The position numbers and the translations under genes were made by a program. The notes below the pieces were generated by a model. That model did no database searches and was not told the origin of the DNA. It was given only the letters and a program-made list of their open reading frames with translations. Positions 45,263-54,659 of a stretch of 64,000 nt of DNA are shown piece after piece. The stretch is from Nodularia sp. (in: cyanobacteria) (lineage in GTDB: Bacteria; Cyanobacteriota; Cyanobacteriia; Cyanobacteriales; Nostocaceae), in contig REBL01000164.1 in assembly GCA_007692755.1 (NCBI GenBank), positions 1 through 64,000 on the forward strand, given 5' to 3'. Each line of letters opens with the position of its first letter. Position 1 is the first letter of the stretch.

Positions 45263-46975
45263 ATGCGTTACTTTGTATTAGCCACTGACTACGATGGCAC
45301 ACTAGCTGCTAATGGTCGTGTACATAATGATACATTAACAGCATTAGAACGTCTGCGAACTTCCGGTCGCAAACTGATTTTAGTCACAGGTAGGCAGCTA
45401 GATGATTTGCGGCAAGTTTTTGAACAAATCGATTTGTTTGATTATGTGGTGGCAGAAAATGGGGCTTTGTTGTATTGTCCAGCTTCCCGTCAGGAAAAGT
45501 CATTAGGTTTACAGCCACCAGTAGAGTTTATTGAAGCATTACGCGATCGCCAAGTTAGCCCGCTCTCCGTTGGTCGTGTAATTGTCGCTACTTGGCATCC
45601 CCACGAAATGACAGTCTTACAAACTATCCGTGATTTAGGACTAGAATTACAAGTCATCTTTAATAAAGGTGCTGTCATGGTGCTACCTTCGGGTATCAAC
45701 AAAGCTACCGGACTAATGGCGGCCTTAACTGAAATGAAGTTTTCGCCCCACAACGTTGTGGGAGTGGGAGACGCAGAAAACGATCATGCTTTTCTGAATC
45801 TATGTGAATGTTCTGTAGCAGTTGCGAATGCTTTGCCGATGCTGATGGAAAGAGTAGATTTCGTCACTAATGATCAACGAGGGGATGGTGTGATTGAACT
45901 GACGGATTTGTTACTAAGTTCAGATTTATCCCCAATAGACCAGCAGTTACAACGACACAAAATTTTGTTGGGTACGAGAGAAAATGGTGCTGAAGTAAAT
46001 ATACAGCCTTATGGCTCTAGCATTTTACTAGCTGGTACTTCTGGAGGTGGTAAATCTACCTTAGCCTCAGCATTACTTGAACGTATAGCCGAACAAGGTT
46101 ATCAATTTTGCATTATTGATCCAGAGGGCGACTACGAAAACTTTGAACAGGGGGTAGTTGTAGGTGATGCAGAAGCTTCGCCCAGAATAGCAGAAGTGAT
46201 GGATTTACTCGAAAAACCCCATGAAAATGTTGTGATTAACTTGTTGGGTATCGCTTTACAAGACCGTCCAGCATTTTTTGCCGAACTACTACCAGCTTTG
46301 TTAGAATTGCGATCGCGAACCGGTCGTCCTCATTGGATAGTTATCGATGAAGCACATCATCTGATTCCTTCATCTTGGAATCTCGCCACCCTCACATTAC
46401 CTCAACAACTCAAAGGGATGATGCTGATTACAGTTCATCCAGCCCAGGTAGCACCTACAGGCTTGTCCTTGGTAGATACGATCCTCACCATAGGTAAATC
46501 TCCAGAACAGAACATCCAAGCATTTTGCGAAACTGTTGGTGATTTTCCCCCAAAACTCTCACCTCAAACCCTGAAAACCGGAGAAGCGCTGGCTTGGTTT
46601 CGTGACCAAGAAATTCCCCCATTTCGGTTTCGCATCGCCCCTGGCCATACTGAGAGACTGCGCCATGTCCGCAAATATGCAGAAGGTGAACTAGGAAAAG
46701 ATAGAAGTTTTTACTTTCGCGGGCCACAAAAAAAGTTGAATCTCCGCGCTCAAAATCTGACTTTATTTATCCAGATAGCGGAAGGTGTGGATGATGAAAC
46801 TTGGTTGTATCACCTGCACCGGGGAGATTATTCGCAGTGGTTCCGAGAAGCCATTAAGGATGAAAATTTGGCAGAGTCAGCTGAAGCAGTTGAGCAATTA
46901 ACTCATACATCAGCTAGCCAAAGTCTTAGTGCCATTAAAACAGCTATTGAAAAGCGCTATACTCTTCAAGCCTGA
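45263..46975 (+). CDS. HAD-IIB phosphatase fused to HerA-like ATPase
   Basis: A 570-aa two-domain protein. Residues 1-215 are a Cof/SPP-type HAD phosphatase: motif I DYDGTLA (D9, D11), VTGRQLDDL, a cap domain, and GVGDAENDHAFL. Residues 225-450 are a P-loop ATPase with Walker A GTSGGGKST (K264), DPEGDYE, and Walker B VIDEAHHLI (D362/E363), resembling DUF87/HerA/VirB4 ATPases. A C-terminal segment has WLYHLHRGDYSQWFREAIKD. The phosphatase substrate and the ATPase role are unknown. ATG 45263 is preferred to TTG 45257. No obvious operon partner. Confidence 0.88.
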   Translation: MRYFVLATDYDGTLAANGRVHNDTLTALERLRTSGRKLILVTGRQLDDLRQVFEQIDLFDYVVAENGALLYCPASRQEKSLGLQPPVEFIEALRDRQVSPLSVGRVIVATWHPHEMTVLQTIRDLGLELQVIFNKGAVMVLPSGINKATGLMAALTEMKFSPHNVVGVGDAENDHAFLNLCECSVAVANALPMLMERVDFVTNDQRGDGVIELTDLLLSSDLSPIDQQLQRHKILLGTRENGAEVNIQPYGSSILLAGTSGGGKSTLASALLERIAEQGYQFCIIDPEGDYENFEQGVVVGDAEASPRIAEVMDLLEKPHENVVINLLGIALQDRPAFFAELLPALLELRSRTGRPHWIVIDEAHHLIPSSWNLATLTLPQQLKGMMLITVHPAQVAPTGLSLVDTILTIGKSPEQNIQAFCETVGDFPPKLSPQTLKTGEALAWFRDQEIPPFRFRIAPGHTERLRHVRKYAEGELGKDRSFYFRGPQKKLNLRAQNLTLFIQIAEGVDDETWLYHLHRGDYSQWFREAIKDENLAESAEAVEQLTHTSASQSLSAIKTAIEKRYTLQA

Positions 46976-47013
46976 AGAAATAGGAAGTGGGACAATTAAA
47001 CGTGATTAATTGC

Positions 47014-48471
47014 CTAACTGTTTGATTGAATTTTTTTGACTAAATCATTAAAAGGTTGCCAATTATCTTCTTGGGCGATAGGTTCCCAAATCGACTCAAT
47101 CAGCGGTCTTAATAATGCTGTCCGGGGATTATTCTGAGTCAGAGTTTCGGCAATTACATCCATGTATTGAGGGTCAAGAGAATTGAGAATTTTATGATAT
47201 AGTATACGCCAATTATCAAAAATCTTTGCCGTTTCTGATGTGGGTATAACCTCGGCATCTTTCATTACCATTTCTGGATCGTCTCGCCATATATTCGTAA
47301 AAGTACGCGCCATTTCATAGAAAAAGTAGTGATAACCAACTTGGCTATCTTGCAAGAATTGAATAGTTAAATTTAACAGTTCATTTAATTCAGGCAACTC
47401 TAACTGTTCAAAGCCTAACTTTTTCAACATTAAAGAACGGTATTCAGCTTGATAATACTGATTAAATTTTGCCAGTCCTGATTCCATTTCGGCTTTGTCA
47501 ATAATTGCCTTTAATGGTTCTTGAAGCATTTCTAAATTCAACTGACAAATACTTGGTTGATGGCTATAACAGTAGCGTCTATAGTAGTCGAAATATGCCG
47601 CCGTAAAATATGGGTCATAAGTCGGAATGAACGCATAAGGGCCATAATCAAAGCTTTCCCCTGTAATTGACATATTGTCAGTATTCAGAACTGCATGACA
47701 AAAGCCAGCCGCCATCCACTGCGCGGCTAGTTCTGCTACCCGTTTGACTAATTCTGCATAAAATAAAACATATTGATTTTTTTCCTCAATTAAATGAGGG
47801 TAATAATACTGAATTACGTGGTCTAAGAGTTTCTTGCTTAAATCTGGTCGTTGCAAATAATGCAAGCGTTCAAAAGTGCCAAAACGGATATGTGAACTAT
47901 TCACCCTGACCATCACAGATGAGCGAGTTGGTGAAGGTTCATCACCTCGCCACAAAGATAAACCTGTTTCAATCATGGTTAAACAGCGAGATGTGCGTAC
48001 CCCTAATTGGTGTAATGCTTCTGCTGCTAGAACTTCTCTGATTCCGCCTTTAAGTGTAAGCATCCCATCACCACCACGAGAGTAGGGTGTTTTACCAGAA
48101 CCTTTTGTGCCAAAGTCGTACAATTCGCCATCAGTAGCGCGGACTTGTCCGTAGAGAAAGCCTCTACCATCACCCAAGTTAGGATTATATGTACCAAACT
48201 GATAGCCGTGGTAACGCAATGCTAATAATGGTTTGCGTTCTTGAAATTTACCAAAAGCGTTGCTAAAGTCTTCGTCTGTAACTGCTTGGGGGTTTAGTCC
48301 CAAAAGAGGTAGCAGTGCATCATTGCGCCAGCGTAAAATATGTTGAGGAAAATCCTCTGCACTTACCTCGTCGTAGTAATCATCACCCAAAGATTCTAAT
48401 GCTGGTTCGTAGTTGAGGGTGAGAAAAGGATTGTGAGAATTTTCGTCGTTGGAAGTTTCAGCCAGATTCAT
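47014..48471 (-). CDS. selO: Protein adenylyltransferase SelO (YdiU/UPF0061)
   Basis: A 485-aa pseudokinase-fold enzyme that transfers AMP to Ser/Thr/Tyr of proteins in redox homeostasis, as shown for E. coli and human SelO. Typical blocks are [50 protein letters not shown], and the metal-binding [30 protein letters not shown] 48471 gives [10 protein letters not shown]; a TTG upstream (48480) is weaker. Bacterial rather than selenocysteine-containing form. It ends 38 bases from the convergent HAD-HerA gene. Confidence 0.93.
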   Translation of the reverse strand: MNLAETSNDENSHNPFLTLNYEPALESLGDDYYDEVSAEDFPQHILRWRNDALLPLLGLNPQAVTDEDFSNAFGKFQERKPLLALRYHGYQFGTYNPNLGDGRGFLYGQVRATDGELYDFGTKGSGKTPYSRGGDGMLTLKGGIREVLAAEALHQLGVRTSRCLTMIETGLSLWRGDEPSPTRSSVMVRVNSSHIRFGTFERLHYLQRPDLSKKLLDHVIQYYYPHLIEEKNQYVLFYAELVKRVAELAAQWMAAGFCHAVLNTDNMSITGESFDYGPYAFIPTYDPYFTAAYFDYYRRYCYSHQPSICQLNLEMLQEPLKAIIDKAEMESGLAKFNQYYQAEYRSLMLKKLGFEQLELPELNELLNLTIQFLQDSQVGYHYFFYEMARTFTNIWRDDPEMVMKDAEVIPTSETAKIFDNWRILYHKILNSLDPQYMDVIAETLTQNNPRTALLRPLIESIWEPIAQEDNWQPFNDLVKKIQSNS

Positions 48472-48622
48472 TACGAGCAAAGGTAATTGATTCTACCTTT
48501 TATCCTACCGCCGACAGCAGACAGTGTGAAGTGAATTACCGAACAGCCCGCAGCCAAGATGAGGCTAGAGAATGTAGCATAAGTTAAATACACCTTTGCA
48601 ATCTACAAAAGAATCTCTGCCA

Positions 48623-49831
48623 ATGCATCCTCAAAAAGTTACCGGATCTATTCGCGTTATCGGTTTAATTAGCGGCACTTCTGTAGATGGTATAGATGCT
48701 GCTTTGGTAGAGGTTTCTGGTAGTGATTTGGACTTAAAAATTGAGTTGCTAGCAGGGGAAACATATCCTTACGCCGCCGAATTAAGAGAGAAAATTTTAG
48801 CCGTTGGCGCTGGCGCTGCTATTTCAATGGCAGAATTAGCAGAAATAGATGATGCGATCGCCTTTGCCTTTGCCCAAGCGGCGCAAAATATCCAAATCGG
48901 TCACCAGCCAGCAACTTTGATTGGTTCCCACGGTCAAACTGTCTACCATCGACCGCCCCAGGGGGGAAGTCAAAAGTTAAAAGTCAAAAGTCAAAAATCC
49001 AACTGCTTGGGTTATAGCTTGCAATTAGGTCGCGGTGCTGTGATTGCCCATCTGACGGGAATTACCACTGTGAGTAATTTTCGCTTGGCGGATATCAATA
49101 TTGGTGGTCATGGTGCGCCCCTTGTGCCGAGAGTAGATGCTTTTTTGCTCAGTGATTCAGTACAAGGACGTTGCATTCAAAATATTGGCGGAATTGGCAA
49201 TGTAGCTTACATTCCGCCTCGTGGTGGTGACTGGCTCTCAAAAATTCGCGGTTGGGATACCGGCCCCGGCAATAGTTTATTAGATTTGGCAGTGCAGCAT
49301 TTAACTGATGGTGCTAAGTCCTATGATCAAAACGGCGATTGGGCAGCCAGTGGTATTCCTTGCGATTCATTAGTAGAACAATGGCTCCAGCAAGATTACT
49401 TTCATCTACCCCCGCCGAAATCTACAGGTCGGGAGTTATTTGGTGTGGCTTACCTGCATCAGTGTTTAAAAGATGCCGAACCGTACCAACTTAACCCTGC
49501 TGACTTACTAGCGACACTCACAGAACTAACTGTGGCGACAATTGCTCACAGTTATCAGACCTTTTTACCCCAAATGCCGCAGCAGGTGTTATTGTGCGGT
49601 GGTGGTAGTCGTAATTTGTATTTAAAACAAAGGTTACAGTTATTGTTGCCATCAGTGCCAGTCTTGACGACAGATGAAGTAGGCTTGGATGCAGATTTTA
49701 AAGAAGCGATCGCCTTTGCTGTTTTAGCCTACTGGCGACAATTGGGGCTGAGTGGAAATTTACCTGCTGCCACTGGCGCACCTTATGAAGTACTTTTGGG
49801 AGAAATTCATTCAGAAGTAGGGATGATCTGA
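48623..49831 (+). CDS. anmK: Anhydro-N-acetylmuramic acid kinase with a repeat insertion
   Basis: A 402-aa ASKHA-fold kinase that opens and phosphorylates 1,6-anhydroMurNAc during cell-wall recycling. Blocks seen are [53 protein letters not shown] and [12 protein letters not shown]. Between HRPPQ and [10 protein letters not shown] lies a basic stretch of about 15 residues, encoded by four AAGTCAA heptamers (48967-48994) and their edge, which the family does not normally have. The frame is kept, so the protein is probably functional. ATG 48623 is the likely start. Confidence 0.93.
   Translation: MHPQKVTGSIRVIGLISGTSVDGIDAALVEVSGSDLDLKIELLAGETYPYAAELREKILAVGAGAAISMAELAEIDDAIAFAFAQAAQNIQIGHQPATLIGSHGQTVYHRPPQGGSQKLKVKSQKSNCLGYSLQLGRGAVIAHLTGITTVSNFRLADINIGGHGAPLVPRVDAFLLSDSVQGRCIQNIGGIGNVAYIPPRGGDWLSKIRGWDTGPGNSLLDLAVQHLTDGAKSYDQNGDWAASGIPCDSLVEQWLQQDYFHLPPPKSTGRELFGVAYLHQCLKDAEPYQLNPADLLATLTELTVATIAHSYQTFLPQMPQQVLLCGGGSRNLYLKQRLQLLLPSVPVLTTDEVGLDADFKEAIAFAVLAYWRQLGLSGNLPAATGAPYEVLLGEIHSEVGMI
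48967..48994. repeat. STRR array AAGT(C/T)AA, four units, inside anmK
   Basis: Three AAGTCAA units and one AAGTTAA within the coding region, translated as a Lys/Ser/Gln-rich loop after residue 114 of AnmK. Same family as the arrays at 1034 and 19495. Confidence 0.88.
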
Positions 49832-49902
49832 ATGTGCTTGTGGTGCATCCATACTTCGTGATTTCAACTCTGGAATTCCGACCAAAAAAAGTGGGGTTGG
49901 GC

Positions 49903-49976
49903 GTTCGCTTCACTATAAAACGCGAATCCCGTAAAGGGAGGAGAAGCCCGCACTCTCATCTTTGATTGAGTGTCGG
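49903..49976. other. Stack of three hairpins, possible insertion-sequence end remnant
   Basis: TTCGC/GCGAA (49904-49908 with 49922-49926), TCCC/GGGA (49927-49930 with 49936-49939) and CCGCACTC/GAGTG-T-CGG (49948-49955 with 49968-49976) follow one another. The arrangement, ending in GAAGCCCGCACTC, resembles the structured right ends of IS200/IS605-type elements in cyanobacteria. No transposase or TnpB gene is nearby, so this is at best a remnant. Confidence 0.3.
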
Positions 49977-50065
49977 AGTACGCCAAAAATAGCATCTATC
50001 CACAGGGGAGCAAAACAAACCAACCATTATCAACTCATTCAGCTTGAGCGCAAATCAGTATTGTC

Positions 50066-50605
50066 ATGGTATTTCTATTTACGTCATGCTGTACTAGGGG
50101 TATTGGAACAAGACAAGGAACATACAAAGTGGCTCACACTTTTATATTGGAACCAGGGTGCTGGACAATGGAAGGCAATTGGCTGGAGCGTCATGGTATG
50201 CCCATCAGCGTTAAAGGTATGACCTTAGTCGCTTGGAATCGGGATAACTGGTTCACTATGGCCACAAAACTGATATTTCCAGGTAGCGATCGCTCGGAAA
50301 TATCTTTGCAATATAAGGGGCGATTGGACAAGGGAGAGCGCCAATATACTTTTTTACTGCAACACAGTCTTTTAGGACACATTGAAGGTGAAGGCTGGAT
50401 TGGTGTAGATACTATTGTGCAGCGTTACTGGGTACTAGGCGATCGGCAACGCCGGAGTGGTTTTGAAACCATGCATCGCATCTCAGAAGAAACATATTAT
50501 CTCAGCAGTGGCGTGATGGCAGGTCATGTCTTAACTAATACAATGGAAGCTAGCTTAGAGCGTCAGTCAACATCGACTCAAGGGCTTCCAAGTAAAAAAA
50601 GCTGA
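50066..50605 (+). CDS. Conserved hypothetical protein
   Basis: Up to 179 aa. The recognisable part begins around residue 19 (TYKVAHTFILEPGCWTMEGNWLERHG); the Cys/Thr-rich start before it may be non-coding, so the true start (perhaps GTG/TTG near 50100-50130) is uncertain. The body is beta-rich: GMTLVAWNRDNWFTMATKLIFPG, LQYKGRLDKGERQYTFLLQHS, IEGEGWIGVDTIVQRYWVLGD, and GFETMHRISEETYYLSSGVMAGH. A protein of this pattern is common in filamentous cyanobacteria, but I know no function. It is followed 180 bases later by a Ser/Thr kinase on the same strand. Confidence 0.7.
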   Translation: MVFLFTSCCTRGIGTRQGTYKVAHTFILEPGCWTMEGNWLERHGMPISVKGMTLVAWNRDNWFTMATKLIFPGSDRSEISLQYKGRLDKGERQYTFLLQHSLLGHIEGEGWIGVDTIVQRYWVLGDRQRRSGFETMHRISEETYYLSSGVMAGHVLTNTMEASLERQSTSTQGLPSKKS

Positions 50606-50786
50606 GATCACTCTTAGACAAGGGGGATAAAAAAACCAGGATCAAGGAGATATATACTGAGCCAAAATTGGGAAAGCTAAAACTAGATCAATTTCAAACT
50701 GCGGAATATCATAAAACATCAGGATAAATCTACCACCTACTCATAGGTGTTCATCATGTTCAATGAACATTGGAGTCGAATTTTCT

Positions 50787-52352
50787 ATGTCAGACCCCAA
50801 CATTGGTCGCTTACTCGGCAAACGCTACCAGCTTCAAGAGTTAATTGGTACTGGAGCTATGGGTCGGGTTTATCGTGCTAAGGATATTTTGTTGGGCGGC
50901 GTACCGGTTGCCGTCAAGTTTCTGGCTTTGTCCCTACACAATAAGAAAATGCGGTTGCAAGACCGCTTTGAACGAGAAGCGAAAACCTGTGCCTTACTAG
51001 GGCAAAAAAGCATTCACATTGTCCGAGTCATGGATTACGGTGTAGACGAAAACAACACGCCGTTCTATGTGATGGAATACCTGCAAGGACAGAGCCTCAC
51101 CCAGATTATCCGCCAACAAAATCAAAGTCTATCTTTCCCCAGATTTTTGAGTATGGCGCGTCAAATCTGTTTGGGGTTGAAGTGCGCTCATGATGGTATT
51201 CCAGTTGATGGCAACGTCTACCCCATTATTCATCGTGATATCAAGCCTAGCAATATGCTGGTGATTCAAGACCCTAGCTTTGGGGAATTGGTCAAGGTGC
51301 TAGATTTTGGAATTGCTAAGTTACTACAAGCTGATAGCGACCAGACAAAATACTATTTAGGCACAATGGCTTATTCCTCTCCCGAACAAATGGAGGGTAA
51401 GGAGTTAGATAATCGCGCCGATATTTATAGTTTGGGCGTGATGATGTTCGAGATGCTCACAGGCAAAATGCCCCTAGTCGCACCAAGTCACTCTTTTGGT
51501 TCGTGGTATAAAACACATCATACGGAAGAACCACGTACCTTTGCCAAGGTTGCTCCCACCTTGCAAATTCCCCAGTCAGCAAAAAATTTAGTTATGAGTT
51601 GTCTGGCTAAAGCCGCAAGCGATCGCCCCCAAAGCATCGGTGATATTCTCCAGGCTATAGAATCTATAGAACAGGATTATCGCCAGCAGACAACTTCACC
51701 GACTGATCATACAACTACCCACGCCCTGACTATTAGGGATGAACTGCAACCGAAAAAAACAGCTAATTTACAGGTATCTTCATCCAAAGATGAATTTGAT
51801 CCTATTCGCTCTGCTTCCTGGCCGGCCAATAAACCAATTGCCGATATTGTTTTCCCGAAATCTATCCAGTCTCATGGAGAGATGCTACCAGCCCTATGGG
51901 TGATGCTACCGCAGCAAGAAATCATCAAACGCTTACACTGTAATATTTATAATCAGTTTTTGTTTATTAATACTCCCCACCCGATGTTGCTCTGGATTAC
52001 TGTAATCTACAATCGCCAACATGGTGCGAAGTGTTTACCTTATTATCTGGATATGAAAACTAGTCTGGGTCAAGAAATCGTCTGCTTACTGGCACAGATG
52101 GGTTCCTATCGTTTGTTGTTATTTGCACGGGAAACACCAAATCGCTGTTCTCATGTTTTACTATCGAATATTGATCCAGCCCAACCCCAACGGCTGCAAC
52201 AGTGGATAGCAATGAGTAAAACCTTTACGTCATCTGCCAATTCCCATCTGAGTAAAAGTCTACTCAAAAGCGAGTATGAAAAAATTAAGCCCAAAATTTT
52301 GGCAAAGTTGGAAACAGTGTCCACAAATTTGTCTGTCAATATTTCTAGCTAG
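50787..52352 (+). CDS. Serine/threonine protein kinase (Hanks type)
   Basis: A 521-aa kinase. P-loop GTGAMGRVY, VAVKFL lysine, HRDIKPSN catalytic loop, LDFGIAKLL and APE-like SPEQM are all intact in residues 1-290. The C-terminal 230 residues hold no TM helix but a separate soluble domain (LPALWVMLPQQEIIKRLHCNIYNQFLFINTPHP...) of unknown role, probably regulatory or substrate-binding. ATG 50787 (MSDPNIGRLLGKRYQL) is chosen because GGAG lies 12 bases upstream; ATG 50763 is an alternative. No partner gene is immediately adjacent. Confidence 0.92.
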   Translation: MSDPNIGRLLGKRYQLQELIGTGAMGRVYRAKDILLGGVPVAVKFLALSLHNKKMRLQDRFEREAKTCALLGQKSIHIVRVMDYGVDENNTPFYVMEYLQGQSLTQIIRQQNQSLSFPRFLSMARQICLGLKCAHDGIPVDGNVYPIIHRDIKPSNMLVIQDPSFGELVKVLDFGIAKLLQADSDQTKYYLGTMAYSSPEQMEGKELDNRADIYSLGVMMFEMLTGKMPLVAPSHSFGSWYKTHHTEEPRTFAKVAPTLQIPQSAKNLVMSCLAKAASDRPQSIGDILQAIESIEQDYRQQTTSPTDHTTTHALTIRDELQPKKTANLQVSSSKDEFDPIRSASWPANKPIADIVFPKSIQSHGEMLPALWVMLPQQEIIKRLHCNIYNQFLFINTPHPMLLWITVIYNRQHGAKCLPYYLDMKTSLGQEIVCLLAQMGSYRLLLFARETPNRCSHVLLSNIDPAQPQRLQQWIAMSKTFTSSANSHLSKSLLKSEYEKIKPKILAKLETVSTNLSVNISS

Positions 52353-53084
52353 TTTAACTAAGAGGCAGCAAAGAAGAAACTAGCGCAACGTGTGGGGTCG
52401 AATCTCCAACTGAATTATCCCCCTGGCTCCCCTTGTCTTCGAGACGCTACGCTTACCGCGTAGCTATGCCCGTTAGGGCTTTACGGTTAGGCTCAGGGCA
52501 AACCTGCTCCCTGGTCTCTTTTTCAAGGCTCAACGCTCTTCAAGACACCATCACATATCATAAATTTGATTTTTTTCACAATGTAAAACTTTGTTAAGAA
52601 AGACATATATCTGGTTGTAAGCTTTATTCATAAAAAATATAATGGCTATCAATGGCAGTTGCAAAACTGCGTTGATAAAAGTCCTAAACTCATTTAACGC
52701 ATGGGATAGAGGCTGATTATAACAGCCTAATTAGCGTCAAATGTTAAGGACTCGCTGCTTGTTTGCACACAAAAATCCATAAAATTTTATCCAAAATATT
52801 CTTTTGTCTATATTGAAATAAACAGATGAATGTGAATTGATGAAACGGTTAAGTTACCAAAGTTTCAATTGAATTTGGTCTAGCCTGATTTTTAGTGTAA
52901 CCCCAAAGCCACAGTAGATTAGTACGACCATAAAGAGCTTGTCATGTGGCTGAGTAAAGCTTTCGGTCTAAAATTATCAGCAGATAAGTTGTTTATTTGA
53001 GTTGACGCCCCAGCATCCCCAGCTCTTTTCCTCCGTGGAACTAAGCAAGAGAAGGAGGTCGCCCACTGCGACACACATACTAAC
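52353..53084. other. Intergenic region with dispersed palindromic repeat
   Basis: About 730 bases between the kinase and nblA 3' ends. The first part holds GCTACGC/GCGTAGC (52446-52452 with 52458-52464) and GCCC/GGGC (52468-52471 with 52476-52479), a palindromic dispersed element. The rest is AT-rich with no credible ORF; I see no RNA gene. Confidence 0.45.
52446..52479. repeat. Double hairpin GCTACGC/GCGTAGC and GCCC/GGGC
   Basis: Two adjacent stems with 5- and 4-base loops, in a GC-rich island inside AT-rich spacer DNA. The GCGTAGC motif type is common in dispersed Nostoc-like repeats. Confidence 0.55.
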
Positions 53085-53282
53085 CTATGCCATAGTGGAA
53101 CCGGAATCTAAGCCCCACTGGTGCTTGAGTAACTCCTGATAAGTAGCTTCGCGCACCATCATTTGCTCATAAAGCTTGACCAAAAAGTCTTTAGCTTGGT
53201 CGTTGCTCATGTGCTGTACTTGGCTAGCAAAGGATCGGATGCTAAATTGCTGTTCCAAAGATAGTTCGATGGGTTGGCTCAT
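53085..53282 (-). CDS. nblA: Phycobilisome degradation protein NblA
   Basis: A 65-aa adaptor that binds phycobiliproteins and delivers them to Clp protease during nutrient starvation. The sequence MSQPIELSLEQQFSIRSFASQVQ through KLYEQMMVREATYQELLKHQWG is almost the textbook NblA, two helices with the conserved LKHQW end. ATG 53282 has GGAG at 53289-53292. Seven further codons upstream in frame (to 53303) are not family-like. Transcription is probably controlled by NblR/NtcA-type signals, but I could not find a clean GTA-N8-TAC box. nblR itself is 51 kb away in this window. Confidence 0.97.
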   Translation of the reverse strand: MSQPIELSLEQQFSIRSFASQVQHMSNDQAKDFLVKLYEQMMVREATYQELLKHQWGLDSGSTMA

Positions 53283-53303
53283 AATAAACTCCGAGAAAAA
53301 CAA

Positions 53304-53903
53304 CGCGTAAAATTGATATTGATTACAGAAGTCACAATTGTATAAAAAGTGGGTCAGTAATGTTTATCCATTTGTACCTCTGTATTAAGAAAGATAACAA
53401 TTGTTTGACGAATTGCCCACATCCTTATGGGTAAGATTCCCTTTTTGATATCTTGCACCTCAGCCAACTGATGTATAACCAGGGTTTACCAAAGCTTATC
53501 TTGGGCTGAAAAAAGTTTTTGTATACCATCGGTTAGTTCGTTGGAGTAGTCTGATTTACTTCCCACTCATTTCAACGTCTCCTATCAAGAGCGCTGATTC
53601 AGGGTGAGAAAAAGGTATTCAGCGTAAATTATATTCGCTTTATATGATTAGGTGCAAAAAGTCAATTGACCAGGTTGGGCAATATCCGCCTCCAATAGGT
53701 AATTTTGGAGGTTAAAAGTATTTGTATCAAGTTGTAAATAGGAAAAATGCTCAGGCTGAACAAATTGCTGAGTATATTTACTAAAAAAATAATTTGTGAG
53801 CAATTTTGGATTTGAAATTCCTAGTTTTTGGTTGAAACCAATCCAAAATAAATTAGCCCTAGCCGCTTTTGAGTAGGGAAAATCCAAAATTGCACATTTT
53901 AAT
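53304..53903. other. nblA upstream region
   Basis: About 600 bases between the nblA start and the PP2C stop codon. It should contain the nblA promoter and leader. A 92-codon minus-strand frame (53648-53926) overlaps the PP2C end; I regard it as spurious. No canonical NtcA box was seen. Confidence 0.4.
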
Positions 53904-54644
53904 TTATGCTTGAGCTTTTTCTTCAAGTGAGACTATCACGATGGTGATGTTATCGTGTCCTCCCTGCTCTTTGGCGGCTTCAGTTAGGGAAAGGGTAGCT
54001 TTTTCTAATATGGCAGTGTTGCGGAGGTGATCAGCAATATTTTCATTGTTCAGTTCTTCGGTCAAACCATCACTGCATAGCAGCAGGCGATCGCCTAATT
54101 TCACATCTAGGGGTTGCACATCAACTTGATGCAAATCTTCCCTTCCCAAACACCGGGATAATATATGGCGGTAGGGGTGACTTCGAGCTTCCTCTACAGT
54201 AATATCACCTAGCTTGATTGCCCTAGCTATCCAAGTGTGATCTTCTGTGACCTGTTGTAATTGCGAGTCCCGAAACCGATATAACCTGGAATCACCAACG
54301 TGAGCGCACCAAGGCGAATCTGTGGAGCGAAAAATCACAGCGACAACTGTAGTCCCCATATCAGCGCGTTCGGGATGCTGTTTTTGATCCGCTATAATGG
54401 CTTGATTTGCTTGCCATAGGGCATTTTCTAGCAATTTGGGAGTCTGTTCAGCAGTATTCCAGTGGGACACCAAAAACGTTTGAATTTCCTGGGTGGCGAT
54501 GCGACTGGCTTGTTCACCCCCAGCATGACCACCCATACCATCAGCAACAATAAAAAATCGCCCATCAGGATCGATGTAGTAAGCATCCTGGTTACTAGAG
54601 CGAATAAGTCCCGGATCGCTGGAACCGGTGAAGTTTAGTTTCAT
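53904..54644 (-). CDS. PP2C-family protein phosphatase (PphA-like)
   Basis: A 246-aa Mn/Mg-dependent Ser/Thr phosphatase of the minimal bacterial type. Metal-binding blocks are SNQDAYYIDPDGRFFIVADGMGGHAGG, GTTVVAVIF, AHVGDSRLYRF, LLLCSDGLTEEL and GGHDNITIVIV. It starts 15 bases after the ABC1-kinase stop, so the two are probably co-transcribed. With two Hanks kinases within 6 kb it may reverse their phosphorylation or act on PII; which substrate cannot be told. Confidence 0.93.
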   Translation of the reverse strand: MKLNFTGSSDPGLIRSSNQDAYYIDPDGRFFIVADGMGGHAGGEQASRIATQEIQTFLVSHWNTAEQTPKLLENALWQANQAIIADQKQHPERADMGTTVVAVIFRSTDSPWCAHVGDSRLYRFRDSQLQQVTEDHTWIARAIKLGDITVEEARSHPYRHILSRCLGREDLHQVDVQPLDVKLGDRLLLCSDGLTEELNNENIADHLRNTAILEKATLSLTEAAKEQGGHDNITIVIVSLEEKAQA

Positions 54645-54659
54645 AATTTTTCAGCACAA

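Noticed and set aside
49962-50222. 86-codon plus-strand frame overlapping the conserved hypothetical gene
   Set aside because: The other frame (from 50066) has the conserved, beta-rich protein pattern; this one is its shadow.
53283-53640. Search for an NtcA box (GTA-N8-TAC) upstream of nblA
   Set aside because: Only wrongly spaced GTA/TAC pairs occur (for example about N14 or N11), so no site is claimed.
53648-53926. 92-codon minus-strand frame overlapping the PP2C 3' end
   Set aside because: It overlaps the phosphatase stop and contains stretches like translated dispersed repeats (KLGISNPKL). No ribosome site or homology is recognised.
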